From NCBI RefSeq assembly GCF_002140715.2, contig NZ_NGLE02000001.1, forward strand, positions 1,895,001-1,959,000: a DNA stretch of 64,000 nt, in the 5' to 3' direction. A model generated the notes under the pieces. The model had not been told where the DNA came from, did not search any database, and was given only the letters and a program-made list of their open reading frames with translations. Origin of the DNA: Enterococcus sp. 4G2_DIV0659 (lineage in GTDB: Bacteria > Bacillota > Bacilli > Lactobacillales > Enterococcaceae). This document shows, piece after piece, positions 35,975 through 44,945 of this stretch (position 1 is the stretch's first letter; each line of letters opens with the position of its first letter). A program made the translations under genes and the position numbers.

Positions 35975-36222
35975 GAGGAGTAACAACACTGGAACTTTTC
36001 AGAGAGCTGATGGGACTGCGAATCAGTAAGGGATGTGTTGCGAATGGACTTTCGAGCAAAATGTTGAATCGTAGTAGGCATTTTCGGGAACTCCCGTTAC
36101 AGAGTAAGGTCGTTGATAGACGACTGATAAGAGGAAAGAATTTCTTTCAAACTTGAGGTGGCACCGTGAATTTTTCGCCCTCAAACCACAGATTTTGTGT
36201 GGTTTTGGGGCTTATTTTTTGT
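35975..36222 (+). promoter_or_regulatory. Tryptophan T-box leader of the trp operon
   Basis: A complete T-box. The stem I segment is CAGAGAGCTGATGGG...CAGT, the specifier segment GCGAATGGACTTTCGAGC has UGG at 36045-36047, the T-box GAGGTGGCACCGTGA is at 36155-36169, and the terminator CCTCAAACCACA...TGTGTGGTTTTGGGG is followed by TTATTTTTT. It predicts expression of trpEGDCFBA when tRNA-Trp is uncharged. Confidence 0.88.
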
Positions 36223-36339
36223 TCATTACTATATTTCACTTAGCTCTGAGTATTAGAGAACTACGATAAGTAGCTGATGAACAACACATGGTGTGCAAAG
36301 GAAAGAAAATAATTTTATGAGGAATTGCCAAACACTATG

Positions 36340-36449
36340 ATTTCCTTATAAGGTTACTTTAAACAAATTCTTTTCATTGAGGTGGTACCGTGGATAGTAT
36401 TATTCGCCCTCACAAAACAGATAACTGTCTGTTTTGTGAGGGCTATTTG
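36340..36449 (+). promoter_or_regulatory. Second antiterminator/terminator unit of the trp leader
   Basis: Another T-box core, GAGGTGGTACCGTGG (36379-36393), precedes a strong hairpin (CCCTCACAAAACAG pairing with CTGTTTTGTGAGGG, then CTATTTG). I see no clear stem I or specifier between this and the first unit; the stretch instead holds a degenerate repeat copy. It could be a remnant or a second checkpoint using the same tRNA. Confidence 0.65.
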
Positions 36450-36560
36450 CTGTGAATCACTACGACTGGCAAAGCCAGAGTAGATGATGAACAGCACTTG
36501 GCGAGCCAAGCGAGCGAAGTAACCCTACAAGAGAATCACCACACTGCGTTTCGATTCTAT
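36449..36560 (+). repeat. Third copy of the T-box-associated repeat
   Basis: GCTGTGAATCACTACGACTGG, AGAGTAGATGATGAACAGCA and CTTGGCGAGCCAAGCGAGCG match the copies after the other T-box at 32.6 kb. Confidence 0.8.
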
Positions 36561-36601
36561 CAAACGCTAAAACAAATCAAAACCAGAAAAGAGGAAAGTA
36601 C

Positions 36602-37966
36602 ATGCAATTGATCAAAGAAATCCAAGCAGACTATCTAACGGCCATATCCGCTTTTTTAAGAATCAAAGGTGTTAATAAATGTCTTCTAGAAAGTATCCCT
36701 AGAGATAAAAGCAAAGGACGTTATTCGATTATTGCCTGGAATGCCGTTTCTGAAATTACCTGCTGTGGTTCTGAATTAACAATTAATGGACAAACAGTCA
36801 GGACAAAAGATCCCTTAAAAGAAATCGAAAAACACGTACTAAAACAAGAGGAAATTTCACAAGAATTACCGTTCCAAGGTGGAGCAATCGGCTATGTTGG
36901 CTATGATGTGATTGCCAGTTATGAAGATTTAGGCAAAGTCCCATTTGATGAAATGAGTATTCCGGATATCCATTTTTATCTCTTTGATTCATACCTGATT
37001 TTTGATCATGTTGGCGAAACGATTTACTTAGTCGAAGCAAATACCTATTCAAACCGTGAAGAGAAACAATTAAAAGAAGCGTTGAAGCAAACTATCAAAG
37101 AATTACAAACGCCAAATGAAGAAGAACAAAAAATCATCCAATTGAAGCCTTTGACCTACCAAAGTAATTTTACCAAGGTGACCTTTGAGCAAGTTGTGAC
37201 GAAGGTCAAGGAATACATCAAGCAAGGAGATATGTTTCAAATGGTTCCTTCACAACGTTTGACAGCAGTTTTTGATGAAGAAGCGTTTGATTATTATCGC
37301 AGATTACGTGTGACAAACCCTTCTACGTATTTGTATTTTCTCGATTTCGGTGAAACGTATGTCATCGGTTCATCGCCAGAGAGTTTAGTCAGTGTCAAAA
37401 ATCAAATCGTCACAACCAACCCTATCGCTGGAACTAGAAAACGGGGGCAAACGCCAGAGCAAGATTATATGTTGGAACAAGAACTTCTTAACGATGAAAA
37501 AGAACGCGCCGAGCATTTAATGTTGATTGATTTGGGGCGTAACGATGTGGGACGAGTCAGTGAATTTGGTTCAGTAGAAGTACCTATTTATATGACGGTG
37601 GAAAAATATCGTTTTGTCATGCATCTAGTTTCGGTTGTTACAGGGCGATTGAAAAAGGGCTTGACAGCAATGGATGCATTAAAAGCTACCTTACCAGCAG
37701 GAACAGTCAGTGGTGCACCAAAAATCCGAGCGATGCAACGGATTTATGAAATCGAACCAGTCAAACGGAACATTTATGCTGGAGCAGTTGGTTATTTGTC
37801 AAAAGACGATCAAGCGGACTTTGCTATTGCGATTCGAACAATGGTTGTTCATAAAAATAAAGCCTATGTTCAAGCAGGTGCAGGGGTTGTATATGATTCT
37901 GATCCGTCAAAAGAATATGAGGAAACCTTGCAAAAAGCCAAAGCACTTTTGGAGGTGGGAAAATGA
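36602..37966 (+). CDS. trpE: Anthranilate synthase component I
   Basis: 454 residues; aminates chorismate and removes pyruvate to give anthranilate, using ammonia from TrpG. The chorismate-binding domain has SSPESLVSV, NPIAGTRKRG, DEKERAEHLMLIDLGRNDVG and LPAGTVSGAPKIRAM. The N-terminal CLLESIPRDKSKGRYSI carries the LLES tryptophan feedback site. ATG follows AGAGGAAAG and the end overlaps trpG by four bases. First gene of a complete trpEGDCFBA operon. Confidence 0.96.
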   Translation: MQLIKEIQADYLTAISAFLRIKGVNKCLLESIPRDKSKGRYSIIAWNAVSEITCCGSELTINGQTVRTKDPLKEIEKHVLKQEEISQELPFQGGAIGYVGYDVIASYEDLGKVPFDEMSIPDIHFYLFDSYLIFDHVGETIYLVEANTYSNREEKQLKEALKQTIKELQTPNEEEQKIIQLKPLTYQSNFTKVTFEQVVTKVKEYIKQGDMFQMVPSQRLTAVFDEEAFDYYRRLRVTNPSTYLYFLDFGETYVIGSSPESLVSVKNQIVTTNPIAGTRKRGQTPEQDYMLEQELLNDEKERAEHLMLIDLGRNDVGRVSEFGSVEVPIYMTVEKYRFVMHLVSVVTGRLKKGLTAMDALKATLPAGTVSGAPKIRAMQRIYEIEPVKRNIYAGAVGYLSKDDQADFAIAIRTMVVHKNKAYVQAGAGVVYDSDPSKEYEETLQKAKALLEVGK

Positions 37967-38556
37967 TTTTACTGATCGATAATTATGATTCTTTTACACA
38001 TAATCTAGCACACGTAATGGGGGCTGAAAAAGAAGTAGTGATTGCTCGAAATGATTCTGAGGAGTTGTTTAAATTAGCAGAGCAAGCGAAAGCCATTGTT
38101 ATTTCTCCAGGACCTGGAACGCCAGATGAAACAGGCCATGTCAAAGAGGTCATCAAACGATTCTACAAGACAAAACCAATACTCGGCATTTGTTTAGGCC
38201 ATCAAACGATTGGTGAAGTATTTGGCGGAAAAGTGATTTTAGCGAAAGAAATCAGACATGGAAAACAGTCAGTCATTGCAACCAATAAAAGCAGTTTTCT
38301 TTTTAAAGGGATTGAGGAGAACATTTCAGTGATGCGCTACCATTCATTGATTATCGCCAAAGAAACAGTTCCAAAGGAGTTTAGAATCTCGGCAATAGCA
38401 GTGGATGACGGAGAAATTATGGCAATCGAACATCAGGAATATCCAATTTTCGGTTTACAATTTCATCCAGAATCGATTGGAACACCAGAAGGAAAGAAAA
38501 TCATCAAACAATTTATTCAAGTAACGGAGGGAAAAGGATATGAAACAATTATTTGA
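37963..38556 (+). CDS. trpG: Anthranilate synthase component II (glutamine amidotransferase)
   Basis: 197 residues of class I glutamine amidotransferase: DNYDSFTHNLAHVM, oxyanion SPGPGTP, nucleophile Cys in GICLGHQTIGE, and His/Glu in LQFHPESIGTPEG. It supplies ammonia to TrpE. It overlaps trpE by four bases and trpD by seventeen. The same subunit could in principle serve folate synthesis, but no pabB lies here. Confidence 0.95.
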   Translation: MILLIDNYDSFTHNLAHVMGAEKEVVIARNDSEELFKLAEQAKAIVISPGPGTPDETGHVKEVIKRFYKTKPILGICLGHQTIGEVFGGKVILAKEIRHGKQSVIATNKSSFLFKGIEENISVMRYHSLIIAKETVPKEFRISAIAVDDGEIMAIEHQEYPIFGLQFHPESIGTPEGKKIIKQFIQVTEGKGYETII

Positions 38557-39553
38557 AAAAGTCGTCGCCAATGAGCACTTGACTCGTATAGAAGCACAAC
38601 AACTAGGGGAAAAAATATTTGAAGGGGAATTAACGGAAAGCCAAATCGCAGCTTTTTTAACAGCGCTGAAATGTAAAGGTGAAACGGCTGAAGAGATGGC
38701 AGGTATTGCTGAAACGATCCAACGAAAAGCCGTAATGATTTCTTGTCAAAAGGAAAATGTGATGGATAATTGTGGCACTGGTGGCGATCAATCGGGAAGC
38801 TTTAATATTAGCACGACTGCTGCGTTTGTGTTGGCTGCTGGAGGCGTGACGGTTGCAAAACATGGAAATCGCAGCATTTCTAGTAAATCGGGGAGTGCGG
38901 ATCTTTTTGAATGTTTAGGCGTGGATTTATCGCTATCCCCTGAACAATTAAGTATTGTACTTAATGAAGTCGGGTTAGCCTTTCTCTTTGCACCTCAGAT
39001 GCATCCAAAGATGAAGTATGTTATGAACGTTCGGAAAGAATTAGGGACGCCAACCATTTTAAATTTGATTGGACCATTAACGAACCCTGTGTTGTTGGAT
39101 TCCCAACTAATGGGAACCTATCGGAGAGATTTGTTAGAAGAAACAGCGAAAACATTAGGGGAATTAGGACGAAAGCGTGGGATAGTCGTTAATGGTGCTG
39201 GTGGGTTGGATGAAGCATCTCTTGCAGGAACAACTCATTTTGCTTTATTGGAACATGGGGTGATCACAAAGCACACGATTGAACCAGAAGAAGTCGGGTT
39301 TGCCCGTTTTCCTTTAGAAGCGATTCGTGGTGGGAATGCTGAACAAAACACGGCGATTTTATTATCCATCTTAAAAAATCAGGCAAGTCCTTATTTAGAT
39401 ACGGTTTTGCTGAATTCTGGGTTAGGATTTTTCAGCAACGGGAAAGTTGCGACCGTTCAAGAGGGCATCAAATTAGCGAAAGACTGTGTTGCAAGTGGGG
39501 CCGCTTTGGATAAATTGCAACAATTGATTCGAGTACAAAAGGAGGTAGCGTAG
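38540..39553 (+). CDS. trpD: Anthranilate phosphoribosyltransferase
   Basis: 337 residues; joins anthranilate to phosphoribosyl pyrophosphate. It shows the PRPP loop DNCGTGGDQSGSFNIST, the KHGNRSISSKSGSAD segment and NPVLLDSQLMG with the usual helical N-terminal domain. It begins within trpG behind GGAGGGAAAAGG and is followed directly by trpC. Confidence 0.96.
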   Translation: MKQLFEKVVANEHLTRIEAQQLGEKIFEGELTESQIAAFLTALKCKGETAEEMAGIAETIQRKAVMISCQKENVMDNCGTGGDQSGSFNISTTAAFVLAAGGVTVAKHGNRSISSKSGSADLFECLGVDLSLSPEQLSIVLNEVGLAFLFAPQMHPKMKYVMNVRKELGTPTILNLIGPLTNPVLLDSQLMGTYRRDLLEETAKTLGELGRKRGIVVNGAGGLDEASLAGTTHFALLEHGVITKHTIEPEEVGFARFPLEAIRGGNAEQNTAILLSILKNQASPYLDTVLLNSGLGFFSNGKVATVQEGIKLAKDCVASGAALDKLQQLIRVQKEVA

Positions 39554-40312
39554 ATGGATTTTTTAGAAAAAATAATCAAGGAAAAGCAAAAAGAAGTGGC
39601 GTTGATGCCTTTGGAAACGTTGCAGCCATTACGTCAGGCTTTTTCTTTTTATCAACAAGTCAAAAATCATCCTGAAAAAATGCATATTATTGGGGAAGTC
39701 AAGCGAGCTTCGCCTTCCAAAGGTGCAATCAATTTATCTGTTAATGTAATCGAACAAGCTCAAGCATACGAGGAAGCAGGAGTTGGGGCTATTTCAGTTT
39801 TGACGGATGAAATTTTTTTTAAAGGATCAATTGAAGACTTACGACAAGTTAGTGAACAAGTGAAAGTTCCAGTATTATGCAAAGATTTTATTATTGATGA
39901 AAAGCAAGTCATTCGTGCACGAAATGCTGGAGCAACCATGGTCTTACTGATCGTGGCTGCACTCACTCAGCAACAATTGGCAGTGTTATATGCTAAAGCT
40001 GTAGCGCTTGGTTTAGAAGTATTAGTTGAGGTTCATGATGAACAAGAATTAAAAATTGCCGAAGCTTTGTCGGCAAAGTTGATCGGTGTGAATAATCGTG
40101 ACTTAAAAACATTTGAGGTTTCGATTGCAGTTAGCCAAACGCTAGGGGAAAAGCAAGCAACAGATGCAGTGTATATTAGCGAGTCAGGTTTTTCTACTCG
40201 TGAACAAGTAGCATTAGTGAAAGACGATTATCAAGCTATTTTGGTTGGTGAAGGGCTGATGCGCCAAACAGATCCTAAAGAGAAGCTTAAGGAATTACAG
40301 GTGATGCGATGA
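39554..40312 (+). CDS. trpC: Indole-3-glycerol phosphate synthase
   Basis: 252-residue TIM barrel that closes the indole ring. The diagnostic IGEVKRASPSKG, LCKDFIIDEKQV, LVEVHDEQEL, IGVNNRDLKTFEV and ISESGFSTREQV motifs are all present. Separate from TrpF, unlike the E. coli fusion. GGAGGTAGCG lies before the ATG; it overlaps trpF by four bases. Confidence 0.96.
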   Translation: MDFLEKIIKEKQKEVALMPLETLQPLRQAFSFYQQVKNHPEKMHIIGEVKRASPSKGAINLSVNVIEQAQAYEEAGVGAISVLTDEIFFKGSIEDLRQVSEQVKVPVLCKDFIIDEKQVIRARNAGATMVLLIVAALTQQQLAVLYAKAVALGLEVLVEVHDEQELKIAEALSAKLIGVNNRDLKTFEVSIAVSQTLGEKQATDAVYISESGFSTREQVALVKDDYQAILVGEGLMRQTDPKEKLKELQVMR

Positions 40313-40902
40313 AAGTCAAGATTTGCGGCTTAAAAACCCAAGAGCAGGTTGATACGGCAGTAGCGTTTGGTGCAGATTATCTTGGCTTTGTCTTTGCTGA
40401 AAGTCCACGCCAAGTGATTCCAGAAAAGGTCAGAGAAATCACTAGAAACGTTCCCGAGAATGTGAAAAAAGTCGGAGTCTTCGTTTCACCTAGTAGGTTA
40501 GCTGTTGAGACAATCATTCAACAAGCTGGTTTAGATAGGATACAAATTCATGACGAATTACCAGCAACTCATTTTTCAGTTCCGCTGATTCGAGCGTTGT
40601 CAGTCGATGAGACAATGATAGAAACACCTACTGCGGACTATCTTCTCTTTGATGCGCCACCGAAGCGATTTGCAGGAGGTAATGGAGAAGTGTTTGACTG
40701 GGAAAAATTAGATCTAAGTCTATTAAAGGACAAAAAAATAATCATTGCAGGAGGACTGACCGTAGCCAATGTTCAACAAGCTAAAAAGAGATTTAATCCT
40801 TATGCTGTGGATGTTTCTAGCGGTGTCGAAACTAATGGAGAAAAAGATCTACGAAAAATCAAAGCTTTTCTAGAAAAAGCGAAGGAGGAATTCGATGTAT
40901 AA
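40309..40902 (+). CDS. trpF: Phosphoribosylanthranilate isomerase
   Basis: 197-residue TIM barrel. The catalytic Cys lies in [10 protein letters not shown] and the Asp in [10 protein letters not shown]; phosphate is bound by [11 protein letters not shown] and [14 protein letters not shown]. It performs the Amadori rearrangement before TrpC. Overlaps trpC by four and trpB by eight bases, showing tight translational coupling. Confidence 0.95.
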   Translation: MKVKICGLKTQEQVDTAVAFGADYLGFVFAESPRQVIPEKVREITRNVPENVKKVGVFVSPSRLAVETIIQQAGLDRIQIHDELPATHFSVPLIRALSVDETMIETPTADYLLFDAPPKRFAGGNGEVFDWEKLDLSLLKDKKIIIAGGLTVANVQQAKKRFNPYAVDVSSGVETNGEKDLRKIKAFLEKAKEEFDV

Positions 40903-42088
40903 GCAACCAAATCAAGGATTTTATGGAAACTATGGTGGGCAATTTGTGCCAGAGACGTTGATGTATGCAGTCAAAGAATTAGAGGAAGTTTATGAAGCAT
41001 CAAAAACGGATCAAGCCTTTCAAAAAGAACTTGCGTATTATTTAAAGCAATATGTGGGGCGTGAGAACCCTCTATACTTTGCCGAACGTTTAACCGATTA
41101 TGCAGGCGGTGCCAAAATTTATCTAAAACGGGAAGACCTTAATCATACAGGAGCGCACAAAATCAACAATACGATCGGACAAATTTTATTAGCCAAAAAA
41201 ATGGGTAAGAAAAAAATCGTTGCAGAGACTGGTGCAGGACAGCACGGAGTAGCAACAGCAACAGTGGCTGCTTTGTTTGGAATGGAATGTACGATTTTCA
41301 TGGGGGCTGTCGATGTAGCTAGACAATCGTTAAATGTTTTTCGAATGGAATTATTAGGAGCAAAAGTTGAAAGTGTGACTTCAGGAAGTGAAACGTTAAA
41401 AGATGCTGTAAACGAAGCGTTACGTTTTTGGGTTGCTAATGTGGAAGATACTCATTATGTGATGGGGTCTGTTTTAGGGCCGCATCCATTTCCGGAAATT
41501 GTCCGTGATTATCAAAGCATTATTGGCATCGAAGCTAGACGTCAGTTCCAAGAAGCAGAGGGCAGATTGCCGGATGCAGTCGTTGCGTGTGTTGGCGGCG
41601 GCAGTAATGCCATGGGGATTTTCTATCCTTTTGTTGATGATGAGGTGGCATTGATTGGTGTTGAAGCGGCAGGATTAGGCTTGGATACACCAGCGCACGC
41701 CGCATCTATCAACAAAGGAAAAACAGGGATTCTGCACGGAGCGATGATGAAAGTATTACAAGATGAGAATGGTCAAATTTTAGAAGCCTTCTCGATTTCA
41801 GCGGGTTTAGATTATCCAGGTCTAGGACCAGAGCATTGTCATTTAAACGATATCCGTAGAGCAACGTATGAATCGGTGACGGATCAAGAAGCCTTAGAAG
41901 CTTTCAATATTTTGTGCCAAACAGAAGGAATTATTCCAGCTTTGGAAAGTGCGCATGCTATTAGCCATGCAATAAAAGCAGCCAAAGAACTCGGGTCAGA
42001 TAAACAAATCATCGTTTGCCTTTCTGGACGTGGGGATAAAGACGTACAACAAATTAAAGAGTTACTAGAAAAGGAGGCAACGCAATGA
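40895..42088 (+). CDS. trpB: Tryptophan synthase beta chain
   Basis: 397 residues; joins indole and serine through PLP. The PLP lysine lies in [13 protein letters not shown], the phosphate loop is [10 protein letters not shown], and [10 protein letters not shown] is the TrpB1-type segment. It works as an alpha2beta2 complex with TrpA, encoded next with a four-base overlap. GGAGGAATTC precedes the ATG. Confidence 0.97.
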   Translation: MYKQPNQGFYGNYGGQFVPETLMYAVKELEEVYEASKTDQAFQKELAYYLKQYVGRENPLYFAERLTDYAGGAKIYLKREDLNHTGAHKINNTIGQILLAKKMGKKKIVAETGAGQHGVATATVAALFGMECTIFMGAVDVARQSLNVFRMELLGAKVESVTSGSETLKDAVNEALRFWVANVEDTHYVMGSVLGPHPFPEIVRDYQSIIGIEARRQFQEAEGRLPDAVVACVGGGSNAMGIFYPFVDDEVALIGVEAAGLGLDTPAHAASINKGKTGILHGAMMKVLQDENGQILEAFSISAGLDYPGLGPEHCHLNDIRRATYESVTDQEALEAFNILCQTEGIIPALESAHAISHAIKAAKELGSDKQIIVCLSGRGDKDVQQIKELLEKEATQ

Positions 42089-42852
42089 AACCATTGACGA
42101 AGCACTTACTAGCAAAACAACAAGCTGATGAAACGATTTTTGTTCCGTATATTATGGCAGGAGCCCAAGGATTGGACAAGCTATCTGACGAAATCCATTT
42201 ATTATCAGAAGCTGGAGTGAGTGCAATTGAATTAGGCATTCCCTTTTCAGATCCGGTCGCCGATGGTCCTGTGATTCAGGCAGCTGGTCTAAAAGCGTTG
42301 GAAAATAAGGTTACATTACGAAAAATAATCCAGCACCTCAAACAAATCAGCACCTCAACGCCGTTAGTCTTGATGACCTATTTTAATCCAGTTTTTAATT
42401 ATGGACTAGAGGAATTTATGAACGATTTAACTGAAACGAATGTTTTAGGATTGATTATTCCGGATTTACCTTATGAACATCAAGAGTTGTTAACACCATT
42501 ACTAAAAGCAAGTGATATTTCGTTGATCCCGCTGATAGCTTTAACGACACCTAAAGAGCGAATACCAGCATTAATAGAATCAGGTGATGGGTTTATCTAC
42601 GCAGTAGCGGTCAATGGTGTGACAGGAATAGGACGAAACTATCAGGAAACGCTAGATGAGCATTTAGCTTCGATTCAACAAATCAGTGACAAACCCGTTT
42701 TGGCAGGTTTTGGTGTTTCTTCAACCGAACATGTGGCTCGTTTTAGAAAAAGTTGTGCAGGTGTAATTGTCGGAAGTAAAATTGTGCAGTTACTTAGTGA
42801 GGGGAAGCAAGCGGAGGTTCAAGCATTTATTAAAGAATCTATAATGGAGTAA
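42085..42852 (+). CDS. trpA: Tryptophan synthase alpha chain
   Basis: 255-residue TIM barrel that splits indole glycerol phosphate and passes indole to TrpB. Catalytic Glu is in [17 protein letters not shown] and Asp in [18 protein letters not shown] and AGFGVSST bind phosphate. Last gene of the operon. No clear terminator hairpin was seen in the 70 bases before the next gene. Confidence 0.96.
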   Translation: MKPLTKHLLAKQQADETIFVPYIMAGAQGLDKLSDEIHLLSEAGVSAIELGIPFSDPVADGPVIQAAGLKALENKVTLRKIIQHLKQISTSTPLVLMTYFNPVFNYGLEEFMNDLTETNVLGLIIPDLPYEHQELLTPLLKASDISLIPLIALTTPKERIPALIESGDGFIYAVAVNGVTGIGRNYQETLDEHLASIQQISDKPVLAGFGVSSTEHVARFRKSCAGVIVGSKIVQLLSEGKQAEVQAFIKESIME

Positions 42853-42925
42853 TGAAAATTTTGTCTTTTTCCTCTTGCCTCTGAGCCGTTATTTCTGTAA
42901 AGTAGTATGAAAAGTAGGTGGAATA

Positions 42926-43483
42926 ATGGAAATTGTTATCAATCGAAAATTGATTTTTGCAGAGAACCAATATTTAGAGACGGAACGTTTACACTTACGC
43001 CCTGTGATGTTAACTGATGCCGAGGATATGTTTGAATATGCATCAGATGAAGCAACCGTCACCTATGTTTTTCCAATTCATCAATCGATTAAAGATACGA
43101 AAGAAAGCATTGCGAATTACTTCATATCGGCCCCGTTAGGGAAATATGGCATCGAATTAAAAACATCTGGAAAGTTTATCGGAACAATTGATTTACGTGT
43201 GGATGATCAGCATAATGTAGCGGAGATCGGTTATGCCATGAATAAAGCATTTTGGGGTCAAGGATATATGCCAGAAGCAGCTAGAGAAATTCTGCGTCTC
43301 GGTTTTGAAGAGTTACGATTGATGCGGATTTTTGCTACACACGATATTAAAAATCCACAATCTGGTCGAGTAATGGAAAAAATCGGTATGAAAGTCGAAG
43401 GAAAGATTCCAAATGCACGTATGTGGAAAGGAAAAGTCGTAACAGATATGATGCGTGGTATTACTTTAGAAGAATGGCAATAG
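42926..43483 (+). CDS. GNAT acetyltransferase, RimJ/RimL type
   Basis: 185 residues. It starts ETERLHLRPVMLTDAEDMFE, the usual opening of RimJ/RimL-like enzymes, with the acetyl-CoA region AEIGYAMNKAFWGQGYMPEAA and NPQSGRVMEKIGMKVEG. It probably acetylates a protein N-terminus or a small amine; the target is unknown. AGTAGGTGG precedes the ATG. It lies 74 bases after trpA and may be read through from that operon. Confidence 0.88.
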   Translation: MEIVINRKLIFAENQYLETERLHLRPVMLTDAEDMFEYASDEATVTYVFPIHQSIKDTKESIANYFISAPLGKYGIELKTSGKFIGTIDLRVDDQHNVAEIGYAMNKAFWGQGYMPEAAREILRLGFEELRLMRIFATHDIKNPQSGRVMEKIGMKVEGKIPNARMWKGKVVTDMMRGITLEEWQ

Positions 43484-43527
43484 TTGCATAATTAATGTAA
43501 AGAATTGCTCAGAGGAGAAATGGCTAA

Positions 43528-44151
43528 ATGTTAATGTTTACTGAAAAAGATTTTGATGTATTTACAATAGAAGGATTAGAGCCTCGAATGGCAGGGATTC
43601 GTTCTGAAATTCAACCGAAATTTCAAGACTTAGATGATTATTTTGCCGAAAAGTTAGGCGAACAACTGGAAACAGATTTTTTTGTTCATATTGCCCAGCA
43701 TCGCCGTAGAACTGTTTATCCGCCAGAAAATACTTGGTCAGCCCTAAGTCAGAAAAAACGCGGCTATAAAATGGAAGCTCATTTTCAATTAGGGATTTGG
43801 CCAGATTACTTATTTATGTGGTTATCACTGATTGACAATCCTAAAAATGAAAAAGAAATTGCGCAAGCTTTTTTAGAAAATCAAGGATTATTTGAGCAAT
43901 TAGAGGATGATTTTTATCTGTCGATTGATCATACCCAGCCCGAGATCGAACGGTTAAGTGAAGCAGATCTAGAGAAACAGTTAACTCGTTTTCGTGATAT
44001 AAAAAAAGGCGAATTTCAAATTGGACGAATCATCAAAAAGACAGATAGTTTGTTAAATGATCCAGAAAAAGCGCGTGCGTATATGTTAAAGACGTATGAA
44101 GAATTATTGCCATTCTATCAATTGGCGATTGAGTTGCAACAGGCAGATTAA
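43528..44151 (+). CDS. YktB/UPF0637 (DUF1054) family protein
   Basis: 207 residues. FTEKDFDVFTIEGLEPRMAG and HIAQHRRRTVYPPENTWSAL, KRGYKMEAHFQLGIW are typical of DUF1054. A soluble protein of unknown role, conserved across Firmicutes. AGAGGAGAAA precedes ATG 43528; ATG 43534, two codons later, is an alternative. A strong terminator follows. Confidence 0.88.
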   Translation: MLMFTEKDFDVFTIEGLEPRMAGIRSEIQPKFQDLDDYFAEKLGEQLETDFFVHIAQHRRRTVYPPENTWSALSQKKRGYKMEAHFQLGIWPDYLFMWLSLIDNPKNEKEIAQAFLENQGLFEQLEDDFYLSIDHTQPEIERLSEADLEKQLTRFRDIKKGEFQIGRIIKKTDSLLNDPEKARAYMLKTYEELLPFYQLAIELQQAD

Positions 44152-44205
44152 AAAAGACCTAAAACACTTAGATGCATTTTTGCATGGAGTGTTTTGGGTC
44201 TTTTT
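44152..44205 (+). terminator. Terminator between yktB-like gene and lepB
   Basis: AAAAAGACCTAAAACACT pairs with AGTGTTTTGGGTCTTTTT; an inner GATGCATTTTTGCAT extends it. It is near symmetric and may act on both strands. Confidence 0.85.
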
Positions 44206-44216
44206 AGTCGATTGCG

Positions 44217-44762
44217 CTACTGAACACCAATCTTATTCAACGGATAATACTGAAAATAAACAACGCCTACGATATTCTTTTTATCCACAAAGCCAAAATA
44301 ACGGCTATCATCTGCTTTTCGACGATTATCTCCCAACACAAAATATTTTCCTTCTGGAACCACAGTTGTTGGATTGACTGCTGTTGTTTCTAAACTAAAA
44401 TCAGCAGTCAAAGGCAAACCATCCGTTAAATCCGCTTTAAACTCATCTAAGTAAGGCTCATCATATTTTTTATCATTGATATACAATTGGTCATTTTCCA
44501 TTCGGATAGTATCACCAGGCAGGCCGACAATTCGTTTAACAATTCTTTTTCCATCACGTGGGCTAGGAAATGTTGCTACATCAAAGCGTTTCGGTGAAAT
44601 CAGCGATGTTTGCCACAAGCGGTCAGATTCATGATAGGTGGGTTCCATAGAAGTGCCAATAACTTCCACAGGGGTTAAGACGTACTTTCTTAAAAAAAGT
44701 GTAAACATTAAAATAACAGCAAATTGAACCAACGTGTAAAACAGACCATGTTTTTTCTTCAT
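44217..44762 (-). CDS. lepB: Signal peptidase I
   Basis: 181 residues with a single N-terminal membrane helix (FYTLVQFAVILMFTLFLRKY) and an outside catalytic domain. The nucleophile Ser38 is in GTSMEPTYH, the general base Lys76 is in KRIVKRIVGLPGD, and the GDNRRKADDSRYFG box follows. It removes signal peptides from secreted proteins such as the SagA-like pair at 57-60 kb. Gram-positive short form. AAGGAG precedes the ATG on the minus strand. Confidence 0.94.
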   Translation of the reverse strand: MKKKHGLFYTLVQFAVILMFTLFLRKYVLTPVEVIGTSMEPTYHESDRLWQTSLISPKRFDVATFPSPRDGKRIVKRIVGLPGDTIRMENDQLYINDKKYDEPYLDEFKADLTDGLPLTADFSLETTAVNPTTVVPEGKYFVLGDNRRKADDSRYFGFVDKKNIVGVVYFQYYPLNKIGVQ

Positions 44763-44876
44763 AATAAACTCCTTTTTACTTATTGTTGATTTTAGTATAT
44801 CAAACTATCACTAGCAAATTAAGAAGAAACATAGAAAAGTATATGAAAAAATCGAGAAACTAAGAAAGCAGATGTT

Positions 44877-44931
44877 TTGTTGTCCATACTAAAATTTGCT
44901 ATACTTTGTACAAAACTTATCGATCGATAAG
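44877..44931 (+). promoter_or_regulatory. Promoter with palindromic operator for the HrtBA-like genes
   Basis: TTGTTG (44877-44882), a 17-base spacer and TATACT (44900-44905) are followed by CTTATCGATCGATAAG (44916-44931), a perfect 16-base palindrome. It lies over the transcript start, an ideal place for a TetR-family repressor such as FhtR/HrtR. No regulator gene lies next to it. Confidence 0.7.
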
Positions 44932-44945
44932 GAGGAGGGGGATTT

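Noticed and set aside
44096..44377. 93-residue plus-strand frame spanning the terminator and lepB
   Set aside because: It runs through a terminator hairpin and the antisense of a clear signal peptidase.
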